Assembly: GCA_035296905.1 (NCBI GenBank)
Contig: DATHAA010000081.1
Span: forward strand, 10,155 to 74,154
Direction: 5' to 3'
DNA: 64,000 nt
Source: DATEOR01 sp035296905
GTDB lineage: Bacteria; Actinomycetota; Thermoleophilia; Gaiellales; Gaiellaceae
Under the pieces are notes generated by a model that saw only the letters and a list, made by a program, of their open reading frames with translations, did no database searches and was not told the origin of the DNA. The translations under genes and the position numbers were made by a program. This document shows, piece by piece, positions 25,379-32,881 of the stretch (within the stretch, counting starts at the first letter, position 1; the number at the start of each line of letters is the position of its first letter).

Positions 25379-26559
25379 TCGTCGCGCGGCACGAGAATCG
25401 CCCTGGCCTCGGGAATGCGCGACCACGGCGCTACCTCCACGACGGTACAGACCGCCTCCATCCCCATCGCGGCCCGCACCTGGCGGAGCCCCTCGCGGAG
25501 ACGGCCTCGAAGTCGACTGCCGCGCGGGCGGACGAGCTCGGCCTGAGTCCCGATGGACTCGGTCAGCTCCCCCAGCTCGAGCCGTAGCTCGACCGCCGGC
25601 GCAGGCAGTTCTTTGAGCTTCGGCGCCAGCGACTGGCGCAGGCGCTCGGGTTCAGCTGTCGGCTCTCGCAACGTCGCCGTCCGCCGCCACGAGCCGCCGC
25701 CGACCAGGCGGGCGGAGACAGCGAGGCGCCGCGGCAATCGCCCGCCTCGCTCCTCGCGGGCGAGCAGCCTGTCGAGAAGAGCCGAGAAGGCAAGCTCGAG
25801 CGTGACCTCGTTGGCGACCGGCTCGGGAAACTCGAGCGCTTCGGCGATCTCGGCGGCCGGACGCCTCGCTGTCACGCGATTGTCGTCCTCGCCTCCCACG
25901 AGCCGCCGGGCCTCCGCCGCCTCCCGCCCAATCCGGTCACGAACGGCTGCGCTGGGCAGCCGGGAGAGCTGGCCCAGCTGCTTGATGCCGAGCTCGGCGA
26001 GCTCCTCTCGCCTTTCCGGGCCGAGTGGAAGGAGATGCAGCGGGAGCGGCTCGAGAAAGAGCTCCGCCTCCGCGTCGTCGACTATGATCGCGCGGCCCGC
26101 CGGAGCCACGCTGGCCGCCGCGAGCGCGGCGAAGCGCCGGCCGGCGACGCCTATGCGCGGCTGCCAGTACGGGCCGATCGCATCGAGGGCCCTGCGCAGG
26201 ACGGCGCCGATGCCACCAGCCATCCGCTCGACACCTTCGGTCTCGAAATACGCACAGCCCGGCTCGATCGGCTCGACGGCGAGCCCGGCTTCTTCGAGCC
26301 GCCGCAGAATCCGCTCCCACTCCTCTTCGGCCGCAGCGGGATCCTGCTCGGCGAGGACGAGCTCGGGACAGTTGGCAAGCGCCTCGGAGAGGCGCATCCC
26401 CGGGCGCACGCCCGCCTCCTCGGCGAGAGCCGAGCATGCCCCCAAGAGCGGTCGGCTTCCAGGAGGCGGGGCGAGCGCAATGGGGCCGCGCATGAGCTCC
26501 GGCCGGGAGCGGAGTGCAGCGCGGAGGGAAAACGCTTGGATGTTCAGACAGGCGATCAT
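25375..26559 (-). CDS. imuB: ImuB, Y-family-like mutasome subunit
   Basis: Inactive Y-family polymerase relative that recruits DnaE2 to the beta clamp during SOS mutagenesis. About 394 residues: palm/finger-like part (IACLNIQAFSLRAALR, RPGMRLSEALANCPE), a helix-hairpin-helix region (LGIKQLGQLSRLP) and a little-finger-like C-terminus. The N-terminal motif is N-I-Q rather than the metal-binding D-x-D of active Y-family enzymes. The ATG at 26559 lies 10 nt from the -10 hexamer, so the mRNA has almost no leader; an in-frame extension to 26586 would run into the SOS operator. Confidence 0.92.
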   Translation of the reverse strand: MIACLNIQAFSLRAALRSRPELMRGPIALAPPPGSRPLLGACSALAEEAGVRPGMRLSEALANCPELVLAEQDPAAAEEEWERILRRLEEAGLAVEPIEPGCAYFETEGVERMAGGIGAVLRRALDAIGPYWQPRIGVAGRRFAALAAASVAPAGRAIIVDDAEAELFLEPLPLHLLPLGPERREELAELGIKQLGQLSRLPSAAVRDRIGREAAEARRLVGGEDDNRVTARRPAAEIAEALEFPEPVANEVTLELAFSALLDRLLAREERGGRLPRRLAVSARLVGGGSWRRTATLREPTAEPERLRQSLAPKLKELPAPAVELRLELGELTESIGTQAELVRPRGSRLRGRLREGLRQVRAAMGMEAVCTVVEVAPWSRIPEARAILVPRDD

Positions 26560-26561
26560 AG

Positions 26562-26599
26562 GAACGTATGTTCTACACGAACACACGTTCCCCTGTCAA
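26562..26599 (-). promoter_or_regulatory. SOS promoter with two LexA-type boxes
   Basis: On the minus strand a perfect -35 TTGACA (26594-26599) and a -10 TAGAAC (26570-26575) are separated by 18 bp. GAACACACGTTC (26579-26590) fills the spacer and GAACGTATGTTC (26562-26573) covers the -10; both match the actinobacterial/Gram-positive LexA half-site pattern GAAC-N4-GTTC and lie 17 bp apart centre to centre. It drives imuB-DUF6504-dnaE2. Confidence 0.88.
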
Positions 26600-26699
26600 C
26601 CCGAAAAATTCGGTTTCGACCCCAGCTGGGATCGAGGAGGAGGTGGAACAGGGTGTTCGCATCCCGGTCGGGCAGGGTTTCGCCGGCAGGCAGAACTCG

Positions 26700-27197
26700 C
26701 TAGACAGCCCCACAGGAGTCGTCGGTGCCGGCGACTCCCGGGAACCGACCAAGGAGCTCGGTGAGCTCGTCGATCTCGCCGTCTGCGAATTGCGCCTCAA
26801 AGAGCGCGCGGATCGAGCCTACGTGGCCGCACGAGGCGGCCTCGAGCTTCGCAGCACCGGCCTCCGTGAGCTCTGCGTAGACGACGCGGAGATCCTCGGA
26901 GCACACAGCCCTCTTCACGAGTCCGGCTTCCTCGAGGCCCTCGAGGAGCCGCGTGATTCCCGAAGGGGTCAGCGCGAGGCGCCGCGAGAGGTCGATGCGC
27001 TTGAGCCTGCGCCCCTCTGTCCGCGAAAGCACGTACAGCGCCTCGTAGCCGTTGATCGACAAGCCATGCTCGGCCTGGAGCTCCGCGTTCAGCAGTCGCG
27101 TCGCCGCGGCGTGGGCGCGCAAGAGCCTCGTCCAGGCGCGGACCGCGGATGGAATATCACTTGAAACCTGCTGTTCAGAAGATACTTGCGCTATCAA
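26700..27197 (-). CDS. MarR-family transcriptional regulator
   Basis: A 165-residue winged-helix dimer-type repressor: dimerisation helix (RAWTRLLRAHAAATRLLN), DNA-binding HTH (LSRRLALTPSGITRLLEGLEEAGLV) split here by the limit as LTPSGITRLL, and wing RAVCSEDLRVVYAELTEAG. One Cys sits in the wing (AVCSED) and another in AASCGHVG; redox or quinone sensing as in MhqR/YodB is possible but unproven. TTG is the only start giving the full dimerisation region. It diverges from the yceI-led operon across a 66-bp AT-rich spacer (27198-27263) with TATTAT-like -10 candidates and no clear palindrome. Confidence 0.88.
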   Translation of the reverse strand: MIAQVSSEQQVSSDIPSAVRAWTRLLRAHAAATRLLNAELQAEHGLSINGYEALYVLSRTEGRRLKRIDLSRRLALTPSGITRLLEGLEEAGLVKRAVCSEDLRVVYAELTEAGAAKLEAASCGHVGSIRALFEAQFADGEIDELTELLGRFPGVAGTDDSCGAV

Positions 27198-27263
27198 CTT
27201 GTTCTCGCTACCATTGCTTGTGTCTTCAATAATACACCACTCAATCAAAGGAGAGAAAACGAG

Positions 27264-27803
27264 ATGAGCGCGACTCAGACCACGATTCCGGCTGGCACAT
27301 GGAACCTCGACCCGGTCCACTCCACCGCAAGCTTCGAGGTCACGTACCTTGCCGGCACCTTCCGCGGCACGTTCCGCGACATGCAGGCCGAGCTCGACGT
27401 CTCGGACGGCCGGACCCGCATCGAGGGCACAGCGAACGTCGCGAGCGTGGACGTCAAGGACGAGAACCTCGCCGCGCACCTCCAGTCTCCGGACTTCTTC
27501 GACGCCGAGCGCTACCCGGAGCTTCGCTTCGTTGCAGAGGACGTCGATCTCGAGAGCAAGACCATCGAGGCCGCGGGCGAGATCACGATCAAGGGCGTCG
27601 CGAAGCCCGTCGAGGTTGCCGGAACGATCTCCGCGCCGATCACGGACGCCTGGGGCAACGAGCGTATCGGCCTCCAGCTCTCCGCGACCGTCGACCGGAC
27701 GGAGTTCGGGCTCAACTGGAACATGCCGCTTCCGACCGGCGACCAGGCGCTCGCGAACACCGTGACCATCCTGGCCGAGCTCCAGCTGGTGAAGGCGGCC
27801 TGA
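27264..27803 (+). CDS. YceI-family lipid-binding protein
   Basis: A 179-residue lipocalin-like barrel protein thought to bind polyisoprenoid or other lipophilic molecules. Signatures: WNLDPVHSTASFEVTY at 13-28, the strand ASVDVKDENLAAHLQSPDFF, and LTIKGVAKPV-type TIKGVAKPVEVAG. There is no signal peptide, so it should be cytoplasmic. The ATG has GGAGAG 8 nt upstream, a strong Shine-Dalgarno for this genome. It heads a plus-strand series with a flavin reductase and two dioxygenases, opposite the MarR gene. Confidence 0.92.
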   Translation: MSATQTTIPAGTWNLDPVHSTASFEVTYLAGTFRGTFRDMQAELDVSDGRTRIEGTANVASVDVKDENLAAHLQSPDFFDAERYPELRFVAEDVDLESKTIEAAGEITIKGVAKPVEVAGTISAPITDAWGNERIGLQLSATVDRTEFGLNWNMPLPTGDQALANTVTILAELQLVKAA

Positions 27804-27808
27804 CGACG

Positions 27809-28378
27809 ATGATGAAGGTCCTCGCAATCTCGGGCAGCCTCCGGAGTGACTCGTTCAACGCCAAGCTGCTCCGAAACGCCGTCGCTCTCTTCGGCGACGA
27901 CGTGGAGGCCGAGATCCTGCACGGGCTGAGGGACGTCCCGCCCTATGACGAGGACGACGACCGCGACGGCGCCCCGGAGCCCGTGCGTGCTCTGCGCGCG
28001 GCCTTCGAAGGCGCCGACGCCGTCTTCATCGCCACCCCCGAGTACAACAGCTCCATTCCGGGCCATCTGAAGAACGCGCTCGACTGGGTCTCGCGGCCGC
28101 TCGCGTCGAACCCGCTCAGGAACAAGCCCGCGGTCGTCGTCGGTGCCTCGACGGGCGCCTTCGGCGCAGCCTGGGCCCAGGCCGAGCTCCGCAAGGTGCT
28201 GGCCGCCATCGGCGCCCGTGTCGTCGAGGCCGAGCTCGCTGTCGGACACGCGCCGACGCGATTCGACGAGGACGGTACGCTGGTGGACGAGGATCTCAGC
28301 GAGCAGCTCGGCGAGGTCGTCGACGCGCTCGTCTCCGCCGTGGCCGAGCGGCAAGAGCTCGTTCGAGCCGCGGCGTGA
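27809..28378 (+). CDS. NAD(P)H-dependent FMN reductase / quinone reductase-like flavoprotein
   Basis: Flavodoxin-fold protein of 189 residues (SsuE/ArsH/YhdA group). The FMN phosphate loop is SGSLRSDSFNAKLL (9-22) and the second signature is TPEYNSSIPGHLKNALDW. Such enzymes reduce FMN, azo dyes or quinones with NADPH. In this operon a two-electron quinone reduction is the most plausible use. Tandem ATG codons at 27809 and 27812 follow GAAGG; the gene starts 5 bp after yceI. Confidence 0.9.
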   Translation: MMKVLAISGSLRSDSFNAKLLRNAVALFGDDVEAEILHGLRDVPPYDEDDDRDGAPEPVRALRAAFEGADAVFIATPEYNSSIPGHLKNALDWVSRPLASNPLRNKPAVVVGASTGAFGAAWAQAELRKVLAAIGARVVEAELAVGHAPTRFDEDGTLVDEDLSEQLGEVVDALVSAVAERQELVRAAA

Positions 28379-28400
28379 ACCGAGGAAAGAAAGGAACGAC

Positions 28401-29327
28401 ATGAAGCTCGAAGGCATCCACCACGTGACGGCGATCACCGCTGACGCCCCCGGAAACGTCGACTTTTGCGCGCGCGTCCTCGGGCTGAGGCTCGTGAAGA
28501 AGACCGTCAACCAGGACGACCCCACCGTGTACCACCTCTTCTATGCCGACGAGGAAGGCTCGCCCGGCGCGGACATCACGTTCTTCGAGTACCCGGGCGC
28601 CCGCCGCGGCGGCGCCGGGGCCGGGATGGTGCACCGGGTGGTCTTCCGCGTCGCTGACGGCGCAGCGCTCGACTTCTGGGCCGACCGTCTCGCCGCAGAA
28701 GGGACCGAGGCCCGACGTGAGGCCAACTCGCTCCTGTTCGAAGACCCTGAAGGGCTGGGGCTCGAGCTCCGCGCGGTCGACACGCCGGACAAGCCGCTCG
28801 TCGCGATCAGCCCGGACATCCCCGCCGAGGTCGCCATCCAGGGCTTCGACGAGGTGCGCGCTCTCACGCGCGACCCCGAGCGGAGCAAGGGCTTCCTCGA
28901 GGGTGTGCTCGGCTTCGAGGCGCGGGACGACAACGGCTGGGAGGTCCGCGGCGAGACGCGTGGCGGGCAGTACGCCTACGACTTCGCCGACAACCTCGGC
29001 ACCCCCGGTGCGGGCACCGTCCACCACGTCGCGTTCGCATCCCTCATGGACGACCACGAGGGTTGGCAGCAGCGCGTCGCGGAGGCGGGCGCCCACCCCA
29101 CGCCCGTGATCGACCGCTTCTATTTTCGCTCCATCTATTTCCGCGAGCCGAGCGGCGTCCTCTTCGAGATTGCCACGATCGGCCCGGGCTTCGACTCCGA
29201 CGAGCCGAAAGAGACGCTCGGCGAGCGGCTGTCGCTGCCGCCTGCGTTCGAGCACCTGCGCGAGCAGATCGAGCCGCGCCTCACGCCGATCTCGAACCCG
29301 CGCAAGCCGGCCGAGGTCTCCGGATGA
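28401..29327 (+). CDS. Ring-cleaving dioxygenase, VOC superfamily (MhqO-like)
   Basis: A 308-residue protein with two VOC modules (about 1-125 and 145-265). Metal ligands are seen as GIHHVTAI, MVHRVVFR, TVHHVAFAS and FREPSGVLFEIAT. It resembles MhqO/YdfO and MhqE hydroquinone dioxygenases, which open quinol rings in Bacillus under MhqR control. AAGGA lies 6 nt from the ATG. Its stop overlaps the next gene by ATGA. Substrate is inferred from family and context. Confidence 0.9.
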   Translation: MKLEGIHHVTAITADAPGNVDFCARVLGLRLVKKTVNQDDPTVYHLFYADEEGSPGADITFFEYPGARRGGAGAGMVHRVVFRVADGAALDFWADRLAAEGTEARREANSLLFEDPEGLGLELRAVDTPDKPLVAISPDIPAEVAIQGFDEVRALTRDPERSKGFLEGVLGFEARDDNGWEVRGETRGGQYAYDFADNLGTPGAGTVHHVAFASLMDDHEGWQQRVAEAGAHPTPVIDRFYFRSIYFREPSGVLFEIATIGPGFDSDEPKETLGERLSLPPAFEHLREQIEPRLTPISNPRKPAEVSG

Positions 29328-30187
29328 CCCAGGTCGAGACCGAGACTGCACGGCTCGCCCCGGAGACCCGTCTCGGCGCGGTCGAGCTGACGGTTACCGA
29401 CGTCGACCGCTCCGTGCCGTTCTATGAGAAGTCCATCGGGCTGCGCACGCACCGGCGTGAGGACGGCCGTGCTGCGCTCGGAGCCGGCGGCGAAGACCTG
29501 CTCATCCTCTTCGAGGACCCAGACGCCCGTCCGGCGGGACGACACGCGGGCCTCTACCACTTCGCGCTCCTACACCCCTCGCGGGATGAGCTCGCCCGCG
29601 CCGCCGCCCGCCTGGCCCGCATGCGCACCTCCATCCAGGGGGCTTCGGACCACGGCATCTCGGAGGCGATCTATCTCCCGGATCCCGACGGGAACGGCAT
29701 CGAGCTCGCCGCCGACCGGCCGAAGGAAGAGTGGCCGGACCTCTCCGTGATGAGCGGAGGGCCTGATCCCCTCGACCTGAACGCGCTCGTTGCATCGGTC
29801 GCCGACGAGGACCCGCATGATTCGGTCGCTCCCGATGCCGTCATCGGGCACGTCCACCTGCACGTGGGCGACCTCGAGGCCGCGTCGCGCTTCTACGTGG
29901 ACGTCGTCGGCTTCGACGTCATGACCCACCTTCCGAGCGCGGTCTTCGTGGCCGCGGGCGGCTATCACCACCACGTCGGCTTCAACACGTGGCGGGGCCC
30001 CGGCGTGCCACCCGCCCCGGAGGGAACTATCGGGCTGCGCCACTACACGGTCGTGCTTCGCGATGAGAACGAGCTCGACGCGCTCCGCGAGCGTGCGCGG
30101 GCCGCAGGCGTGGACGTCGAGGAGACGACCGAGGGCAACCTCCTTCGGGATCCCGCGGGGAACGTGCTCCTCTTCCGGACCGCCTAA
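29324..30187 (+). CDS. VOC-family extradiol dioxygenase (catechol 2,3-dioxygenase/CatE-like)
   Basis: A 287-residue two-module VOC protein. LGAVELTVTDVDRSVPFYE opens module 1, GLYHFALLHP carries a ligand His, IGHVHLHVGDLEAASRFY opens module 2, and HHHVGFNTWRG is typical of CatE/YfiE proteins. Likely ring cleavage of catechols. It is last in the operon and its stop (TAA) overlaps the convergent comB stop by 3 nt. Together with the preceding genes it suggests complete handling of quinone: reduction followed by ring opening. Confidence 0.9.
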   Translation: MTQVETETARLAPETRLGAVELTVTDVDRSVPFYEKSIGLRTHRREDGRAALGAGGEDLLILFEDPDARPAGRHAGLYHFALLHPSRDELARAAARLARMRTSIQGASDHGISEAIYLPDPDGNGIELAADRPKEEWPDLSVMSGGPDPLDLNALVASVADEDPHDSVAPDAVIGHVHLHVGDLEAASRFYVDVVGFDVMTHLPSAVFVAAGGYHHHVGFNTWRGPGVPPAPEGTIGLRHYTVVLRDENELDALRERARAAGVDVEETTEGNLLRDPAGNVLLFRTA

Positions 30188-30867
30188 GCGACGAGGCGTG
30201 CGGCGGTGCCGCGCATGCCGTCGAAGCGAGGGACGACCGCGGTGACGCTCTCGCGTGCGCACCAGACCAGATCGTCCTCGGCGACGGTCTCCCCGACTCT
30301 CCGGATGGCACGAAGGGCCTCCTCGGCGGTCGCGTAGGACGCTGCCAGCTCGAGAGCCCGCTCCGCCGCCTCCGTCGGCTCGCCCCCGACGAGTGCGGCG
30401 ATCCGGCCGGCGCAGTAGGCGTCGTCCTCGCTGGGACCGCCGTGGAGACCGGCGCAGACGACCTCCACGTCGTCGCCGTGCTCCCGGGCGGCGGCCGCGA
30501 CAGCGTCGAGGTTGAGCATGCTCCCAACGAGGACGAGGTCGCAGTTCGCCGCCGCACTCACCACCGCGCGAGTGCCGTTGGTCGTCGTGACGACGACCTC
30601 CTCGGCCCGCGGGGAGAGGTACTCGAGGGGAGAGTTCCCGAGGTCGAAGCCGGGCAGCGGATCGCCGCCGCGCTCTCCGCCGAGGACGGCATCACCGAGC
30701 TCGTCCCTGAGCCCACGGGCCTTCTCGACCTCGGCGCAGCAGTAGACCGTGCGATAGCCGGACTCGAGGGCCTGGACGATCGTGGAGGTCGCGCGCAGGA
30801 CATCGACCACGATCCCTGTGGGAACCCGGGCCGCCTCCCCCGGTGTAAAGGCGACGTGGACGCGCAT
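30184..30867 (-). CDS. comB: 2-phosphosulfolactate phosphatase family protein
   Basis: ComB hydrolyses 2-phosphosulfolactate to sulfolactate in coenzyme M synthesis in archaea; bacterial relatives without that pathway are common and their role is uncertain. The 227 residues carry the family motifs VVDVLRATSTIVQALESG, GERGG, GFDLGNSPLEY and TTTNGTRAV. None of the other CoM genes is in the window. A TAACGT hexamer lies 8 nt before the ATG, and the gene diverges from the rhomboid protease. Confidence 0.88.
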   Translation of the reverse strand: MRVHVAFTPGEAARVPTGIVVDVLRATSTIVQALESGYRTVYCCAEVEKARGLRDELGDAVLGGERGGDPLPGFDLGNSPLEYLSPRAEEVVVTTTNGTRAVVSAAANCDLVLVGSMLNLDAVAAAAREHGDDVEVVCAGLHGGPSEDDAYCAGRIAALVGGEPTEAAERALELAASYATAEEALRAIRRVGETVAEDDLVWCARESVTAVVPRFDGMRGTAARLVA

Positions 30868-30875
30868 CGGGCGGG

Positions 30876-30904
30876 ACGTTACCGGGTAGCTGCGCGGCTA
30901 CGAT
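30876..30904. promoter_or_regulatory. Divergent leaderless promoters of comB and rhomboid genes
   Basis: Minus strand: TAACGT (30876-30881) ends 8 nt before the comB ATG. Plus strand: TACGAT (30899-30904) ends 7 nt before the ATG at 30912, which argues for that start rather than the ATG at 30903 lying inside the hexamer. Confidence 0.45.
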
Positions 30905-30911
30905 GACGCCG

Positions 30912-31775
30912 ATGACCGCCCCCGAGCAGACGCAGACGATAGTCTGCTACCGGCACCCGTCGAACGAGACCGCCATCACGTGCTCGAACTGCGGGCGGCC
31001 CATCTGCACGGACTGCATGGTCTTCGCGCCAGTCGGGATCAAGTGCCCGGAGTGCGCGGGGAGACCGACCGGAGCGAAGAAGGCCGCGGTGCGCGCGCAG
31101 TCGTTCACCGTCATGAGCACGGACTTCCTCGTCACGAAGACCCTCATCGGAATCAACGTGCTCGTTTTCCTCGCGCAGGTCGTGCAGTCCGGGAGCTTCA
31201 CGCAGCCCTTCAGCGAGATCTTCTTTCGCGGGGCGCTCGCCGCTCCACCGGTCGCGCAGGGAGAGTGGTACCGGCTCGTCACTTGCGCCTTCCTGCACGG
31301 GAGCGTGCTGCACATCTTCTTCAACATGCTCATGCTCTGGTGGTTCGGCCGGGCGCTCGAGAACCTGCTCGGCCGCGCGCGCTTCCTCGCCATCTATTTC
31401 GTCTCGATCCTGGCGGGATCGGCAGGCGCGCTCCTCGTCACACCCGACAAGCTCACCGTGGGCGCCTCGGGAGCCGTGTTCGGGATCCTGGGCGCAGGTC
31501 TGATCCTCGAGCGGAACAACATCAACGTCTTCGGTGGGCAGGCCCTGATCGTGGTCATCCTGAACCTGGCGCTCAGCTTCACCCTGAACAGCGTCTCGAT
31601 CGGCGGCCACGTGGGCGGGCTCGTCGGTGGCGCGCTCTGCATCCTCGTGCTCTCCGGTTACGGGCGCGGCCACGCGCTCTACAGCCGCTTCAATCTCGCC
31701 GCCGCGGCCGGCCTGGTCGCCATCGCCGCCGGTAGCGTCCTCATCGCCTACTTCCAGGTCCGCGGCTACGCCTGA
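30912..31775 (+). CDS. Rhomboid-family intramembrane serine protease with N-terminal zinc finger
   Basis: Membrane protease cleaving transmembrane helices. A B-box-like cysteine cluster occupies about 10-50 (CYRH, CSNCGRPICTDC, CPEC), followed by six or seven membrane helices. Catalytic Ser is in GASGAVFG and His in IGGHVGGL, with HIFFNML supplying the conserved loop His/Asn. It is 287 residues long from the ATG at 30912, chosen because a TACGAT promoter hexamer is 7 nt upstream; the ATG at 30903 would add three residues. The phospholipase-like gene follows with no gap. Confidence 0.92.
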   Translation: MTAPEQTQTIVCYRHPSNETAITCSNCGRPICTDCMVFAPVGIKCPECAGRPTGAKKAAVRAQSFTVMSTDFLVTKTLIGINVLVFLAQVVQSGSFTQPFSEIFFRGALAAPPVAQGEWYRLVTCAFLHGSVLHIFFNMLMLWWFGRALENLLGRARFLAIYFVSILAGSAGALLVTPDKLTVGASGAVFGILGAGLILERNNINVFGGQALIVVILNLALSFTLNSVSIGGHVGGLVGGALCILVLSGYGRGHALYSRFNLAAAAGLVAIAAGSVLIAYFQVRGYA

Positions 31776-31776
31776 C

Positions 31777-32814
31777 ATCGAGCTCCGCACTCTCCGGGAC
31801 GGGGGTCAGACCGCGCTCGAGATCGCTGAGTACGCGGCCGGCTTCCTGGCCAAGGCCGAGAAGTCTCTCGACCTCGCCCTCTACGACTTCGACCTCGAGC
31901 AGGAAACGGCACAGCTCGTCGCGAAGGCTCTCCTCGAGGCGCAGAGCCGTGGCGTCAAGGTCCGGCTGGCCTTCAACGTCGACCACGACAAGCCGATCCC
32001 CGAGCCGGCGCCGCCCCACGCGGACCCGAGCCTGCTCGACGACCTCGCGGTTCCGACGAAGCGGATCCTCGGCGTCCCCGACCTCATGCACCACAAGTAC
32101 GTCGTCCGCGACGGCACCGACGTCTGGACAGGGTCGACGAACTGGAGCGACGACTCCTGGAGCCGCGAGGAGAACGTCATCGCCGTCGTCCACTCGAACG
32201 AGCTCGCCGCGCGCTACACCGAGGACTTCGAGCAGCTCTGGGAGACAGAGAGCGTCGAGCAGTCGGGCTTCGTGGAGCCGAATCCCATCCGCGTCGGCGA
32301 TGCGAAGGTGCGCGCCTGGTTCTCTCCCGGCCATGGGGAAGCCCTTGCGACCCGGATCGCGCACCGCATCGCCAGGTCGCGCACACGGATCCGGATCTGC
32401 TCGCCCGTGATGACCTCCGGCCCGGTCCTCGGCGCGCTTGCGGAGGCCGTCTCGGACGGCAAATGCAACGTGGCCGGGGCCATCGATGCCACCCAGATGA
32501 AGGGCGTCTTCCACCAGTGGCAGCTGAACGGGAACTCGGAATGGAAGATGCCCGCGATCAGGCGCATCTTCGCGAACGGGCGCTTCACCGGAAAGAACTC
32601 GATGCCCTACGGCCAGGGGGATGTCCACGACTTCATGCACGCGAAGATCGTGGTCGCCGACGACCACCTCTTCACGGGGAGCTACAACCTCTCCCATTCA
32701 GGCGAGCAGAACGCCGAGAACGTCCTCGAGGTCGAGGATTCCGCGCTGGCCGATCAGCTCGCGGCGTTCGTGGACGAGATCCACGCGCTCTACCCGGCCG
32801 CCCCAATTCCCTAA
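31777..32814 (+). CDS. Phospholipase D-like protein with two HKD motifs
   Basis: Phosphodiesterase-fold protein with both half-sites: MHHKYVVRDGTDVWTGSTN and MHAKIVVADDHLFTGSYN, so a single chain can form one active site. Members act on phospholipids, nucleic acids or headgroups; no signal peptide is seen. The domain begins immediately after the rhomboid stop, but no ATG, GTG or TTG is in frame there. ATC at 31777 would start right at the domain and is given; GTG at 31627 would add 50 residues that merely read the rhomboid gene out of frame. About 345 residues. Confidence 0.83.
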   Translation: MELRTLRDGGQTALEIAEYAAGFLAKAEKSLDLALYDFDLEQETAQLVAKALLEAQSRGVKVRLAFNVDHDKPIPEPAPPHADPSLLDDLAVPTKRILGVPDLMHHKYVVRDGTDVWTGSTNWSDDSWSREENVIAVVHSNELAARYTEDFEQLWETESVEQSGFVEPNPIRVGDAKVRAWFSPGHGEALATRIAHRIARSRTRIRICSPVMTSGPVLGALAEAVSDGKCNVAGAIDATQMKGVFHQWQLNGNSEWKMPAIRRIFANGRFTGKNSMPYGQGDVHDFMHAKIVVADDHLFTGSYNLSHSGEQNAENVLEVEDSALADQLAAFVDEIHALYPAAPIP

Positions 32815-32842
32815 AACAACCCTTACACGTGGCTCAAACGAG

Positions 32843-32860
32843 GGAAAAGAAATCTTTTCC
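32843..32860. repeat. 7-bp AT-rich palindrome upstream of the GH26-like gene
   Basis: GGAAAAG (32843-32849) and CTTTTCC (32854-32860) flank AAAT. It precedes GTCGATAA (about 32865-32872), which resembles the -10 of WhiG/SigD-type sigma factors, and lies 22 bp before the start codon. Operator or small hairpin; the function is not known. Confidence 0.55.
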
Positions 32861-32881
32861 TGGGGTCGATAAACGAGAGGT

